The notes under the pieces were generated by a model, which saw nothing but the letters and a program-made list of their open reading frames with translations, ran no database searches and was not told where the DNA came from. DNA of 64,000 bases, taken from positions 26,644,550-26,708,549 of the forward strand of contig NC_088201.1 of the NCBI RefSeq assembly GCF_037126465.1, given 5' to 3'. The first letter of the stretch is position 1; each line of letters begins with the position of its first letter. This document shows positions 1-9,879 of this stretch, piece by piece. Both the position numbers and the translations under genes were made by a program. Source of the DNA: Ornithodoros turicata. Taxonomy: Eukaryota; Arthropoda; Arachnida; Ixodida; Argasidae.

Positions 1-267
1 TTTGAGGGGATGTGATGCGAGTGGAATACATTTGAGAAGGAGGAGCGGTGAGGCCATCCTGTGAGTCGAAGGAATGTGAGGAGCAGTGACGCCATGAGAG
101 GTTACGAGGTAATGAGTTGAAGGGCTGGGAGTGAGGCAGCTTAAGAAGGGCTTTGAAAGTGGGGGTGTAAGAGGCTCCTCATGGCGACATTCGAGAGCCA
201 ATGAAAGGTTTCGTGTATGAGGTGAAGTGAACCGAGTTGCTTGAAAGGTAAGTTTCGTGAGGCGAAT
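1..267. repeat. purine-rich low-complexity sequence
   Basis: Degenerate GAGG/GTGA/AATGAG-type sequence with no open frame of note. A similar style recurs near 25680-25790. I see no gene here. Confidence 0.5.
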
Positions 268-275
268 GTGTGTGG

Positions 276-671
276 TAGAGCACTGCACGGGCTCCGGCTT
301 ACGCGAAAGCCCGAGCCCGGCTTGGACGGGGGCGGATCAGGTAAACCCTTCTTTATGCTGGCCTGGGCTGGGCTTGGGTTTGACCATTATGTGCTCAGGC
401 CGGGTCGTGGCCCGTGCATTGAAGGGCCCAGGAGCATGTTTTACCCCACTGTTAGTTAACCACGGTTGACTTTTACAGCCCGTTGCACTGTGTTGGGCTG
501 GGTAGCCTATAAATTTCTCCGGCTCGAGCTGTGCCTGTGCCGGGAAGCCTAGAAATTCTCCTGGCTTGGGCCGGGCCCGGGCCAGGTATGGAGCCGTCGG
601 GCTGTGCTCGGGCGGGTAAATCAAAGGAAGGCCGGGCCTGGGCCTAAGAATACGGCCCGTGCAGTGCTCTA
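276..671. mobile_element. hAT-type MITE with 17-bp TIRs
   Basis: The element starts TAGAGCACTGCACGGGC and ends with the inverse of that sequence. It is flanked by an 8-bp near-perfect duplication, gtgtgtgg at 268-275 and gtgtgtga at 672-679. The interior is GC-rich and full of GGGCC/CCCGG words, and it carries no transposase. An 8-bp duplication fits the hAT superfamily (known property). The short ORFs across it are incidental. Confidence 0.8.
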
Positions 672-879
672 GTGTGTGAAGTCGCACTGAAACGGTGAGT
701 GCAAGTATCCGATTTTATGTGTGCTTTCTCTGCCGGTGTGATCCGAGTGAAAACTTCATATGTGCGAATAAACATTGAAGGCTTTGCACAGCGATGCGGT
801 AGCGTGGTACGGTGCTCATAGAGCACCCAGATCTGGCCACTCTGCCCCATAGCAGTGTGACGACACTATTAAAAACAGT

Positions 880-1470
880 CACTCGTTTGGAAATGTGCAC
901 GAAAGAAGAGAAACGTGCTGTCATAATACTTCTCTCCGCTGAAGATATGAAACCACTAGAAATTTTCCGTCGGATGACAAGGCAGTACGGTTCACCATGA
1001 TGCATGAGAGGCAGCGTACGAGTGGGCTAACAAGTTAAAGAATTTCTTAAAGTAGTACGGCGGACGTCCGCAGTCCAGACTAGGTGCACGGAATCATTAA
1101 TCAGGAGAATATTTGTGTCACTGAGGGGATTATATATGTGCGAATTACCGTGGTAGAAATCTCCAACATGCATCAGATGAGCGTTGGCTCGGCCTACATC
1201 ATTCATCATTCGTGAGGAGCTAAGTATCGGAAGGTGTCCGCAAGATGGGTACCCGCCAAGTGACACCCAAACTGCGAGAACGGCGAGTGGACGCTTGTGA
1301 GGAGTCGCTACGGTGTTACGAGCCCGAAGGAGATCATCATGGGTTCATCATTAGCCGTCACAGGCAATGCGGTCAAGCGAAGAATGGCAAAGAATGGCAT
1401 GACTCCCCGTCACCGTGACTAAAGAAATTTCGGACGTGACCGCCGGCTGGGATACTGATGCTCACTTTGT
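880..1470 (+). pseudogene. mariner-type transposase remnant
   Basis: A decayed transposase can be read only by changing frame. The first part (about 891-1000) resembles the N-terminal helix-turn-helix of mariner/SETMAR-like transposases (KRAVIILLSAEDMKPLEIFR). Near 1140-1260 there is RITVVEISNMHQMSVGSAYI followed by ARWVP, matching the second HTH and the linker. Near 1385-1450 a WHDSPSP-stop-LKKFRT-PPAG string matches the catalytic-core stretch usually written EWRHPTSPRPKKFRT. At least three stops and several indels interrupt it. The GDETW catalytic segment is lost, apparently by deletion around 1340. It is a dead copy, with no TIRs recognised. Confidence 0.6.
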
Positions 1471-2601
1471 CCTGAGATCATCAGGGCACCATACTTGAGC
1501 CCTACTCAGATTCATTTGCAGTTTTCATTGGAATTACCCTCGTACTGTGGCCATGATACGCTGAGCGCCCGCGAAAGAACGAAGCTACCTGCTTCAACTA
1601 AACTAGTTGAAATAAACTTCCTAATTCTACTGGGTTATAATTAGGGTCCCTCGTTTTCGGCGGTTATATTTTCGAAATTCGGCGTGAAAAAGTTGAATTT
1701 TCGGGAAACCAAGAAACGTTTTTAATTTTCGAAAATTTGGATTATGGCTGACATGGCGACAATAGTCGAAAAAAAATGGGGGGGGGGGCAGCTATACTTT
1801 CTCACACCGCGATACACACCTCGAAATTGATTCTGTTGTTTCAGATTGTCATGTACATACGGGGGGAGGGGGGGGGGGGGGCTCGCCGCACCACATTGTT
1901 TTCCACATCGTTACCTAACCCTGATTTCCTGACGAGACACAATGTCCTTAGATTGTCACAAAGCAGCCAATGGCAATGCTTATTATACTGAAGGTTCCTT
2001 TCCGTTTCAGAGTCCCATTTGTCGCGAACAACGTCATAGGAATACTGTCCGGCATTTTGTGTTATCTGACACGCCGATGCACTCCAAAAGAGCCACTGCC
2101 TTTTCATCAAAATCTGGTTTCAGCCTCCTTCGCATCTAACCAAGCCCACCAATAAGGACTGCCGCCACTGCTTCCATTATACTTTTGTCGAGTCTAGCTT
2201 CCTGCAACAGAGTTCGACTCAACTCGTACCTGGCCTCTTTCTTGGCGCCCCCGCTCTAGCCAGCTAGACCTTCCAGGGAGCCCGGGCCGCTGGAACCTTC
2301 TCGCGGCGGATAAGGCTCGTTTTCGCCGAATGCATGAAAAAGTTGCCGGCGCACGGTTATCGGCGGTTTTTGGAAAATACAGGAAGCGAGAATAATTGCT
2401 TCAAAAAGCTTCACTAAACTGCTTTAAATTGAAATGAATAACCACAGAAGGCTAATTAACAAGTTAAAACGTTGATAATTCATAATTGGGGGTTTTCGTC
2501 GCGGGAAAGTTGAAACGTAATGCAGGTTTGTGAAACAATCAATCAGGTTAAAAAGGTTGCGCACGAATGGGAGTGTTAACTGCAGTTTTTTTCTGGTATA
2601 G
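1471..2601. other. non-coding stretch with poly-G runs
   Basis: No supported gene. It holds interrupted G-runs (about 1780-1792 and 1861-1881). Two stretches with similar wording (1640-1740 and 2300-2400, rich in TTTTCGGCG and GAAAAAGTTG) suggest a diverged dispersed repeat. The right edge, 2581-2601, is the pyrimidine-rich tract and AG acceptor of the next exon. Confidence 0.45.
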
Positions 2602-2865
2602 GAGACATCGGTCACTTCGACGATGACGGCAATGTGACTGTCGTGGAACGTATTAAGGACTTGATCCGGTGCATCGACGTGCACGTAGTGCCTGCTGAGC
2701 TGGAAGAGGTCCTCCTCTCGCATCCGAGTGTTGCGGAAGCCGTCGTGGTCGGAGTGCCTCATCTAGAATTCGGCGAAGCTCCCAAGGCATTCGTCATTCC
2801 GGCTGTGACAATATCACCTGAAGTAGAGGACTCCCTCACCCAAGAACTTTTGCTATATGTTTCTG
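2602..2865 (+). CDS. internal exon of an acyl-CoA synthetase / 4-coumarate-CoA ligase-like enzyme
   Basis: This exon encodes 88 codons of the C-terminal lid of an adenylate-forming (ANL superfamily) enzyme. Such enzymes activate a carboxylate with ATP before thioester formation; luciferase-like and 4CL-like members are often peroxisomal. It opens with GDIGHFDDDGN, then the hinge ERIKDLIR, then VVPAELEEVLLSHPSVAEA and FGEAPKAFVIP. A pyrimidine tract and AG precede it (acceptor at 2600-2601) and GTAACG follows (donor at 2866). It starts and ends in phase 1, so it is symmetric, and it has no stop. The glycine normally kept in the hinge motif (KxxIxxxGxxVxPxELE) is Asp here (IRCIDVHVVPAELE), which may mean relaxed constraint. 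I could not find the preceding exon, nor the following one that should carry the catalytic lysine (PxxxxGK). It may be a surviving fragment of a larger gene or a broken copy. Confidence 0.7.
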
Positions 2866-3629
2866 GTAACGACCATTTTTACAATCCTTTTATAACATGC
2901 TATCTCAATTTCGTAGACGAAATGCGAACGGTGTCATCGGGACTACCGTTTCATACACCATTGATTACAGTGGGAGTTACACAGCGGTGGTCAAAAGTCT
3001 TCCAACAACGAAGTCGCGATGTCGTCCAGTTCAACCAAGGGCGTTTATGTTTATTCGCTCGGAGGCGTTCTTTCATACTTCCATCATTTATATCAGGACC
3101 GCATCGCGGTTCACAGCATCGGGTCCAAGGTCCCTGACAGGTTGACACGTTGCAAGCTTGGTGGCACTACGTGCATGTTCAATGGTAATTGGTTTCAATA
3201 ATCATTGAGGACTGCCCATGTGACAGGGGTATTACATTGTTCACATAGAGCTTCACATCCAACTCAACGACAAGCGTGCTCTCGGCTCCGCAAATGAATA
3301 CTATACGGAAGAGCGAATCCAGAATTTTTCTTAAGGGAGGAGGGTTCCGGCCTTGGACAGCATGCTACATACACTACCCAAGGTTGATTGAAGCACTATG
3401 TGACGACAACAATTGAGGGGGGGGGGGGCAAGACATCCGACCCCCCCATCCCTGGATCCCCATTTTTATTATGCGCATACAACGAGTCCGTGCTAACTAT
3501 GGAGAGAAATTTGTAAAAGAGAGAAATGACTTTTCAATTACAATAGATGCCCATATATAGTAAGTCAAGTGGACCACCTTATGGCCGCACTAACACACTC
3601 CCAGGGCATTGTCTCATTAATTTTGACCA
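2866..3629. other. non-coding stretch including a repeat shared with 62.2 kb
   Basis: No supported gene. 3117-3232 matches 62196-62305 closely: both contain CCTGACAGGTTGACACGTT, then GTTCAATGG, then GTGACAGGGGTAT. A G-run lies at about 3416-3430. Confidence 0.5.
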
Positions 3630-3850
3630 GAGCCGTAGCGACGAGGGTGCGAGAGGGGCAGCCGCCACCGCCAGAGAGGGCGCCGAACGGCAAGCCCTGG
3701 CAGGTCGGTTGGACAGTATAAAGTAGGAATGAAGAGAATTCGAATTTACGGTCTCGGCAGTGTAAATGGGCGTTGTATTTTCTTTGTTTACAAGGCTTCT
3801 GACAGCAGTGAGGGAGGGCGCTTCAGATTTGCCCCCTTTGGGGGACACCC
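3630..3850 (+). repeat. dispersed repeat, family also at 24.8 kb and 59.4 kb
   Basis: Begins AGAGCCGTAGCGACGAGG and runs through GGCGCCGAACGG, the CCTGGCAGGT box, and CTTCTGACAGCAGTGAGGG into a GCGCTTCAGATTTGCC end. The same ordered blocks occur at about 24815-25055 and, for the right half only, at 59398-59512. The 24.8-kb copy ends CCTCGTTACGGCTCTGG, the inverse of the start here. The family therefore appears to have inverted ends and would be a MITE. Confidence 0.6.
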
Positions 3851-4172
3851 ATTGCAGTCTTCTCCGTACTTATACAGTCATGTATCGATTATCTGGACAC
3901 CTCGGGAGTCTTACTTGGGGCGTGTGTCAATGAGGGACACAGTGCACTGTTTTCAACCTGTCGTCTGTAAAGCTCTGCTGCGTCGTTAGCCGGTCACAAG
4001 TGTGATCTTTGCAAGGCATATATTAACGCATTGTGTACACGCCTATCCTTGCAATAGAATATCATATATCAAAGGTTGCATGGATGTCGTATGGTACGCT
4101 TTTGTTTCGTTTCGGGGCGTCATGTGCTTAGGGATCACCCACGGAACGCACGGTCAAAGAAGTTGTATGGTA

Positions 4173-4692
4173 CACTCTAAGAAAAAAGGAGAATTTTACT
4201 CCTTTTGGGGACTAAATGCATTGCCACAAAAAATAGTCCCTTTCGGGAGTCAACGCACGGGAGTAAATGAACGTCACAGAGTGGAGACTGAATTTCACGT
4301 TCTGTTGTAAGAGTCCCATGTACGCAATTCATGTGCATGCATGAAAATACTTTGAATCAAACCGTCAACCGCGATATATTGAGTGATATAAAATCTTGCG
4401 AAGATACATAGGGCACAATTTGCGAAGAAAGAAGCGTTAACTGTTTCTTCCTCTGTGAGTGGAAAACTTCGAAGTTGGCTGAGTTCTATACAGCCTTGTG
4501 GCATCAAATTGACCAAGAGCACATATTTACGTAGACTGTTGCATTCGGAAGACCATTCGCGAAGTTCAGCGACAATTTGCAGTCCTGGGGAGTAAACGTC
4601 GGGGTTAGGGGTGCTAAAATGGGGAGTAATTGCTGTCTAGGGGACTAAAAGCTGCAATTACTCCCCATTTTACTCCTTTTTCTCTTAGAGTG
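4173..4692. mobile_element. 520-bp MITE with CACTCTAAG ends and TA duplication
   Basis: Left end CACTCTAAGAAAAAAGGAG followed by ATTTTACTCC; right end the inverse (CCATTTTACTCC, TTTTTCTCTTAGAGTG). It is flanked by TA on both sides (4171-4172 and 4693-4694), the hallmark of Tc1/mariner insertion. No transposase inside. The first ten bases match the palindromic MITE family found at 42-60 kb, although the interior differs. Decayed relatives of its blocks (GGGACTAAAATGGGGAGTAA) occur near 52110-52285. Confidence 0.75.
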
Positions 4693-4813
4693 TACGAAGG
4701 GAAGGGAATCTCGGAGCGTGCCCACCAGGACCAAAATGTAGACGCCGGCCCTGATTCCGTGATACTTTGATTTTTCTTTCGTTTGTGCAAGTTAAACCTT
4801 TTCCTCGCCGCAG

Positions 4814-4977
4814 GGATCAGCCGCTTTCTCCCTCGCTTTTAAGGGCAAAGGAGAAAGCGCGTTTCTGGGCGTACGTATCTGCCTTTGTTTCCGGTGCCAT
4901 TTATTTCACGCTGTTATATTGGCTCGATCTTTTGTTTCTGAAACGGCAACGGGATCAGCGCACCAAAAGGAGCAGAG
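4814..4977 (+). CDS. orphan exon encoding a membrane segment, unidentified protein
   Basis: Predicted internal exon of 164 nt, phase 2 in and phase 1 out. The acceptor follows a pyrimidine-rich tract (CCTTTTCCTCGCCGCAG) and the donor reads AGCAGAG/GTATAA. It encodes 54 residues: a polar start (DQPLSPSLLRAKEKARFW), a hydrophobic stretch of about 22 residues (AYVSAFVSGAIYFTLLYWL) and a very basic tail (LKRQRDQRTKRSR). Composition and splice sites look coding. The arrangement suggests a single-pass or multi-pass membrane protein with a cytosolic basic tail. I do not recognise the family and no partner exon was found within a few kb on either side. Its relation to the exon at 2602-2865 is unknown. 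It could also be a chance open frame. Confidence 0.4.
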
Positions 4978-5529
4978 GTATAATTGCGCTGAACTTTTAT
5001 CTTTAATGGTTACAAAGTTAATTATCAAAATTCATAAGAGCAGCGACACATGGGATTGCGAATACGGCCATAAGGTGGCCCATACGTATGTAGACGAGAT
5101 TTTGCGAAAATCATGTGTTAACGTAATGTGAAGATAAGTGGTAACAGAGATGCTCAGAAACGTCTTCATTGACAGTGCACGTAAGTGAAGTGAAGAATCT
5201 GTGCTTTTGCATGCCCTTCCGATATCATCCCGGAGCTCCTATGAATTACAACATGGGCAAACTATACAGCAGAACTGTATGAATTTCAGAGCAAGTGGAA
5301 TACCCAAAGCAACTACATGGAGGTTTAGAATTTGTGAGTCAACTTCCCAAGTCTTCAGCTGGACAATATCTACGGCGTGAACTCAAAGCGGAGCAAATCA
5401 GAAAACATCCTATACCATAAGTACCTGTGCAAAGGACAAGCACTTCAACATCCAAAAGGTTACGAGTGAATGGATCAGTAAATAAATGTACGATGGTTAA
5501 ATCCAAATGCAGTCCTGCTCTTTTACATG

Positions 5530-7690
5530 CTACATTCCTTTTGCTCATTACATCTCTTTTGCATGCACTATTTCCCAAGGGAATGTGCAGATGTGTGCAC
5601 AATCCTTCGGGTGTGCAGAACTCCTGGTATCAATGTGCGCATCAGGTGAGTGCATCGAGTAGTAACAATCTTTTGCTCATTACATCTTTCACATGCGCTA
5701 TTTCCCAAGGGAATGTGCAGATATGTGCACAATCCTTCGGGCGTGCAGAATTCCTGGTATCAATGTGCGCATCAGCTGAATATGCATTGAGTAGTAACAA
5801 TCTTTTGCTCATTACATCTCTTTCGCATGCGCTATTTCCCAAGGGAATGTGCAGATGTGTGCACAATCCTTCGGGTGTGCAGAACTCCTGGTATCAATGT
5901 GCGCATCAGCTGAATATGCATCGAGTAGTAACAATCTTTTGCTCATTACATCTCTTTTGCATGCCCTATTTCCCAAGGGAATGTGCAGATGTGTGCACAA
6001 TCCTTTGGGTGTGCAGAACTCCTGGTATCAATGTGCCCATCAGCTGAATATGCATCGAGTAGTAATAATCTTTTGCTCATTACATCTCTTTTGCATGCGC
6101 TATTTCCCAAGGGAATGTGCAGATGTGTGCACAATCCTTCGGGTGTGCAGAACTCCTGGTATCAATGTGCGCATCAGCTGAATATGCATCGAGTAGTAAC
6201 AATCTTTTGCTCATTACATCTCTTTTGCATGCGCTATTTCCCAAGGGAATGTGCAGAACTGCTGGTATCAATGTGCGCATCAGCTGAATGCATCGAGTAG
6301 TAACATCTTTTGCTCATTACATCTCTTTGGCATGCACTATTTCCCAAGGGAATGTGCAGATGTGTTCAAATCCTTCGGGTGTGCAGAACTCCTTGTATCA
6401 ATGTGCGCATCAGCTGAATATGCATCGAGTAGTAACAATCTTTTGCTCATTACATCTCTTTTGCATGCCCTATTTCCCAAGGGAATGTGCAGAACTGCTG
6501 GTATCAATGTGCGCATCAGCTGAATATGCATCGAGTAGTAACAATCTTTTGCTCATTACATCTCTTTTGCATGCACTATTTCCCAAGGGAATGTGCAGAT
6601 GTGTGCACAATCCTTCGGGTGTGCAGAACTCCTGGTATCAATGTGCGCATCAGCTGAATATGCATCGAGTAGTAACAATCTTTTGCTCATTACATCTCTT
6701 TTGCATGCCCTATTTCCCAAGGGAATGTGCAGATGTGTGCACAATCCTTTGGGTGTGCAGAACTCCTGGTATCAATGTGCCCATCAGCTGAATATGCATC
6801 GAGTAGTAATAATCTTTTGCTCATTACATCTCTTTTGCATGCGCTATTTCCCAAGGGAATGTGCGGATGTGTGCACAATCCTTCGGGTGTGCAGAACTCC
6901 TGGTATCAATGTGCGCATCAGCTGAATATGCATCGAGTAGTAACAATCTTTTGCTCATTACATCTCTTTTGCATGCACTATTTCCCAAGGGAATGTGCAG
7001 ATGTGTACACAATCCTTCGGGTGTGCAGAACTCCTGGTATCAATGTGCGCATCAGCTGAATATGCATCGAGTAGTAACAATCTTTTGCTCATTACATCTC
7101 TTTTGCATGCGCTATTTCCCAAGGGAGTGTGCAGATGTGTGCACAATCCTTCGGGTGTGCAGAACTCCTGGTATCAATGTGCGCATCAGCTGAATATGCA
7201 TCGAGTAGTAACAATCTTTTGCTCATTACATCTCTTTTGCATGCGCTATTTCCCAAGGGAATGTGCAGAACTCCTGGTATCAATGTGTGCATCCGCTGAA
7301 TGCATCAACTGAGTAGAAACAATCTTTTGCTCATTACACCTCCTTTGCATGCACTATTTTCCAAGGGAATGTGCAGATATGTGCACAATCCTTCGGGCGT
7401 GCAGAATTCCTGGTATCAATGTGTGCATCAGCTGAATATGCATCGAGTAGTAACAATCTTTTGCTCATTACATCTCTTTCGCATGCGCTATTTCCCAAGG
7501 GAATGTGCAGAACTGCTGGTATCAATGTGCGCATCAGCTGAATGCATCGAATAGTAACATCTTTTGCTCATTACATCTCTTTGGCATGCACTATTTCCCA
7601 AGGGAATGTGCAGATGTGTTCAAATCCTTCGGGTGTGCAGAACTCCTTGTATCAATGTGCGCATCAGCAAGCGCAAACCCAGCTTAGCCA
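5530..7690 (+). repeat. 134-bp satellite array, about 17 units
   Basis: Tandem units of 134 bp, each with TTTTGCTCATTACATCTCTT, then GCTATTTCCCAAGGGAATG and CCTGGTATCAATGTGCGCATC. The TTTTGCTCATTAC block recurs about every 134 bp, roughly 17 times. Some units (near 6255, 6500, 7270 and 7515) lack a 28-bp piece lying between two copies of TGTGCAGA, which is consistent with deletion between direct repeats. Higher-order structure is visible: a segment at 5849 recurs at 6593 (744 bp on), and one at 6251 recurs at 7505 (1,254 bp on). Because 134 is not a multiple of 3, overlapping ORFs in several frames on both strands are by-products. No promoter was recognised. Confidence 0.95.
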
Positions 7691-7699
7691 GAAGGGAGT

Positions 7700-9773
7700 T
7701 GGTCGCAAAAGTGTTGTAATTCAAAGGCCATGCATTTCATATTTGTAGAGGTACACAGAAGGAATACAAATAAAGGTGAGGGGCATTCAAGCACACAGGA
7801 AACCTGACGTCTTTGAACAGTTGAATTTATAAAAAATAACTTTTCTCAGACATGTCAGCAGCATAGTCAGCAGCTGTCAATATACCTAACTCCCAAAAAG
7901 TATCATACCCATAAATGATGATTCCAAAAAAGATGCATGTCAGTACAAAGATACACTTGTTCGGCAAATCAAAAGGAAGTGAGTTTTTCACTTAGATATT
8001 TCTACTACGCTAAACTCCCCTCAACAGAACTGTAGAGTGTCACCTGTGTCACTGAAAAGAGTAAACTTTCGCCATATGATAATGCTAACTGTTACTGTAG
8101 CTGCCGTAGTCATTTGGAAATGTAAGTAAATTTAAAACTCCACAGGGACGTAAAATTACTGCCATTCATTCATTTCTAATGATCAAATCTGGCACGATAA
8201 CACAAGGTACATGAAGGGTTTGAGCTGCTGTTTGCTTTGCAAAGGGCAATTCAAAAGACATTCAATAGCATTCTCACTCTGCTGCAATTTCACATTCAAC
8301 TCAAACGTGCGAAGATGATTGTTAAACGCATTTTGTTACTCATACAATTTCACAACTGAGCATTCAACTCTTCATAAAACTAACAATATATAGCGGTAGA
8401 AATTGCAATTAAAATGTAGCAGTTGATGGACTATCAAGCTAAATGTAATCACAGTGGTTACACATACAACAGCAGTCCATGACTCCATGACTTCTAAATG
8501 TACCCAAGGACTGCTTTTACAAAAGTGCAAAATGATTAGCACATATGTGTAAAAACTTTACATGAAATAAAAACAAAAACAATTAAAGAGCTTGACACAA
8601 GCTAGAGCTACCTGACAGGTCTAACAACAAATGAACTCTTTAGCATGTATTGTCTTTTGATCACTTCTATGAGCAGTCCATAGCTGTACAGTTCAAGCAA
8701 TATTCTCGTGAAGTTCTCACGATGGGTTGCATTTTTCAACTCATGTGTTCAGAATGACATCTGTGTAGTCCAACATTTGCTTCTCATGAGGCACTCAAGT
8801 ATCACATGGATTATACATACAGCCACAGAGTAACGGATAAATAAACGAAAAATAAATTTCACGGCAGAGCAGAAGGTTAGTGCATATGGACTGCAACAGT
8901 AACAATGTATGGCATCTCAAGTTTTTGACATTAAAATCACTTTTTGCTCACGTGTCAGACCAATTATTGCAAGCAATCTCAAAACTGCAACTAGGTAAGA
9001 CAGAGCAAAATGATTTACAAACTCATGATTAAAAAAACAAAACAGAATATGCTTTTGGTTACACGAAAAGCTTTATGGGGGGGGGGGGGGGGGGGAGGAA
9101 CAATGACAACATGGATATCACAGCAAATGATATTGTTCGAGCATGTGCCTTTCTAACTTAAGCAACAGACCTCAACTTCTATCAGGCACCTCTTATTCTG
9201 GTAAGTTAGTAATCAAGCAGAATTTAGCATTCGTATATTACAAAACTAACCAAGTCCAAGGGTCCTTTAGGAAAACATGAATTACATGTTATTTCATGAG
9301 TTATACACGTTTTGCTATTGTTCTAAAAAAGAAAAAACACCCAGCATTGCAGCAATATGAAAATTGACTTCATAATCTATCATTTTTCAACTTTCATTAA
9401 CTTGCCTCACTGCTTCATCACTCACCAAGCTTAATGCTTTTCACACTTTTCGGACATGGACTCAAGGTACGAATGTCACTGCAATGCATACATATCTTCA
9501 AAAAAAATGCTCACCTCCATTACGACAGTTGAGTGCCATACAGAACTCGCCCAACAAGAATTCAGGAGTACAATGACCTATTCTCAAGCCTATATGTTAC
9601 CTCCTTCCTGACTGTATTACCTTGAATATGTAATACCGCTCACGTTCTAAAATTTCCATGCCCTAAAAATTATGCTTCTAAGAACCACGTTCAATGCTCC
9701 CTTATCTTGAAATTATCCTGATGTTCTGTGACCATTCAGACCTGATTTCTACGACTCTACAGCGCAAATCTCA
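7700..9773. other. AT-rich 3' flank of the TMEM241 gene
   Basis: No ORF or exon recognised. The 3' UTR and polyadenylation site of the minus-strand gene should lie here, but I could not place an unambiguous signal. A pure G-run occupies about 9077-9095. Confidence 0.4.
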
Positions 9774-9879
9774 TTATACATGCTCAAGAGTACATCGAGC
9801 TCTAGCTTGCGAGCAGATATTGGAGTCTTGATTTGATGCCTTCGGTAAGAACATGGCTCCAAATAAAGAGAGGGTAGTC
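9774..9879 (-). CDS. TMEM241: TMEM241-like terminal exon 15
   Basis: 106 nt from acceptor ATTACCATCTTTAG to a TAA stop at 9774-9776. Encodes the last helix (TTLSLFGAMFLP) and a hydrophilic cytosolic tail ending LEHV. Confidence 0.85.

Noticed and set aside
5530..7690. CRISPR array
   Set aside because: Units are contiguous 134-bp repeats without unique spacers, in a eukaryotic context.
5427..7748. Many overlapping 60-206-codon frames on both strands
   Set aside because: They translate the 134-bp satellite; the same sequence is open in several frames and no start, splice or codon signal favours any.
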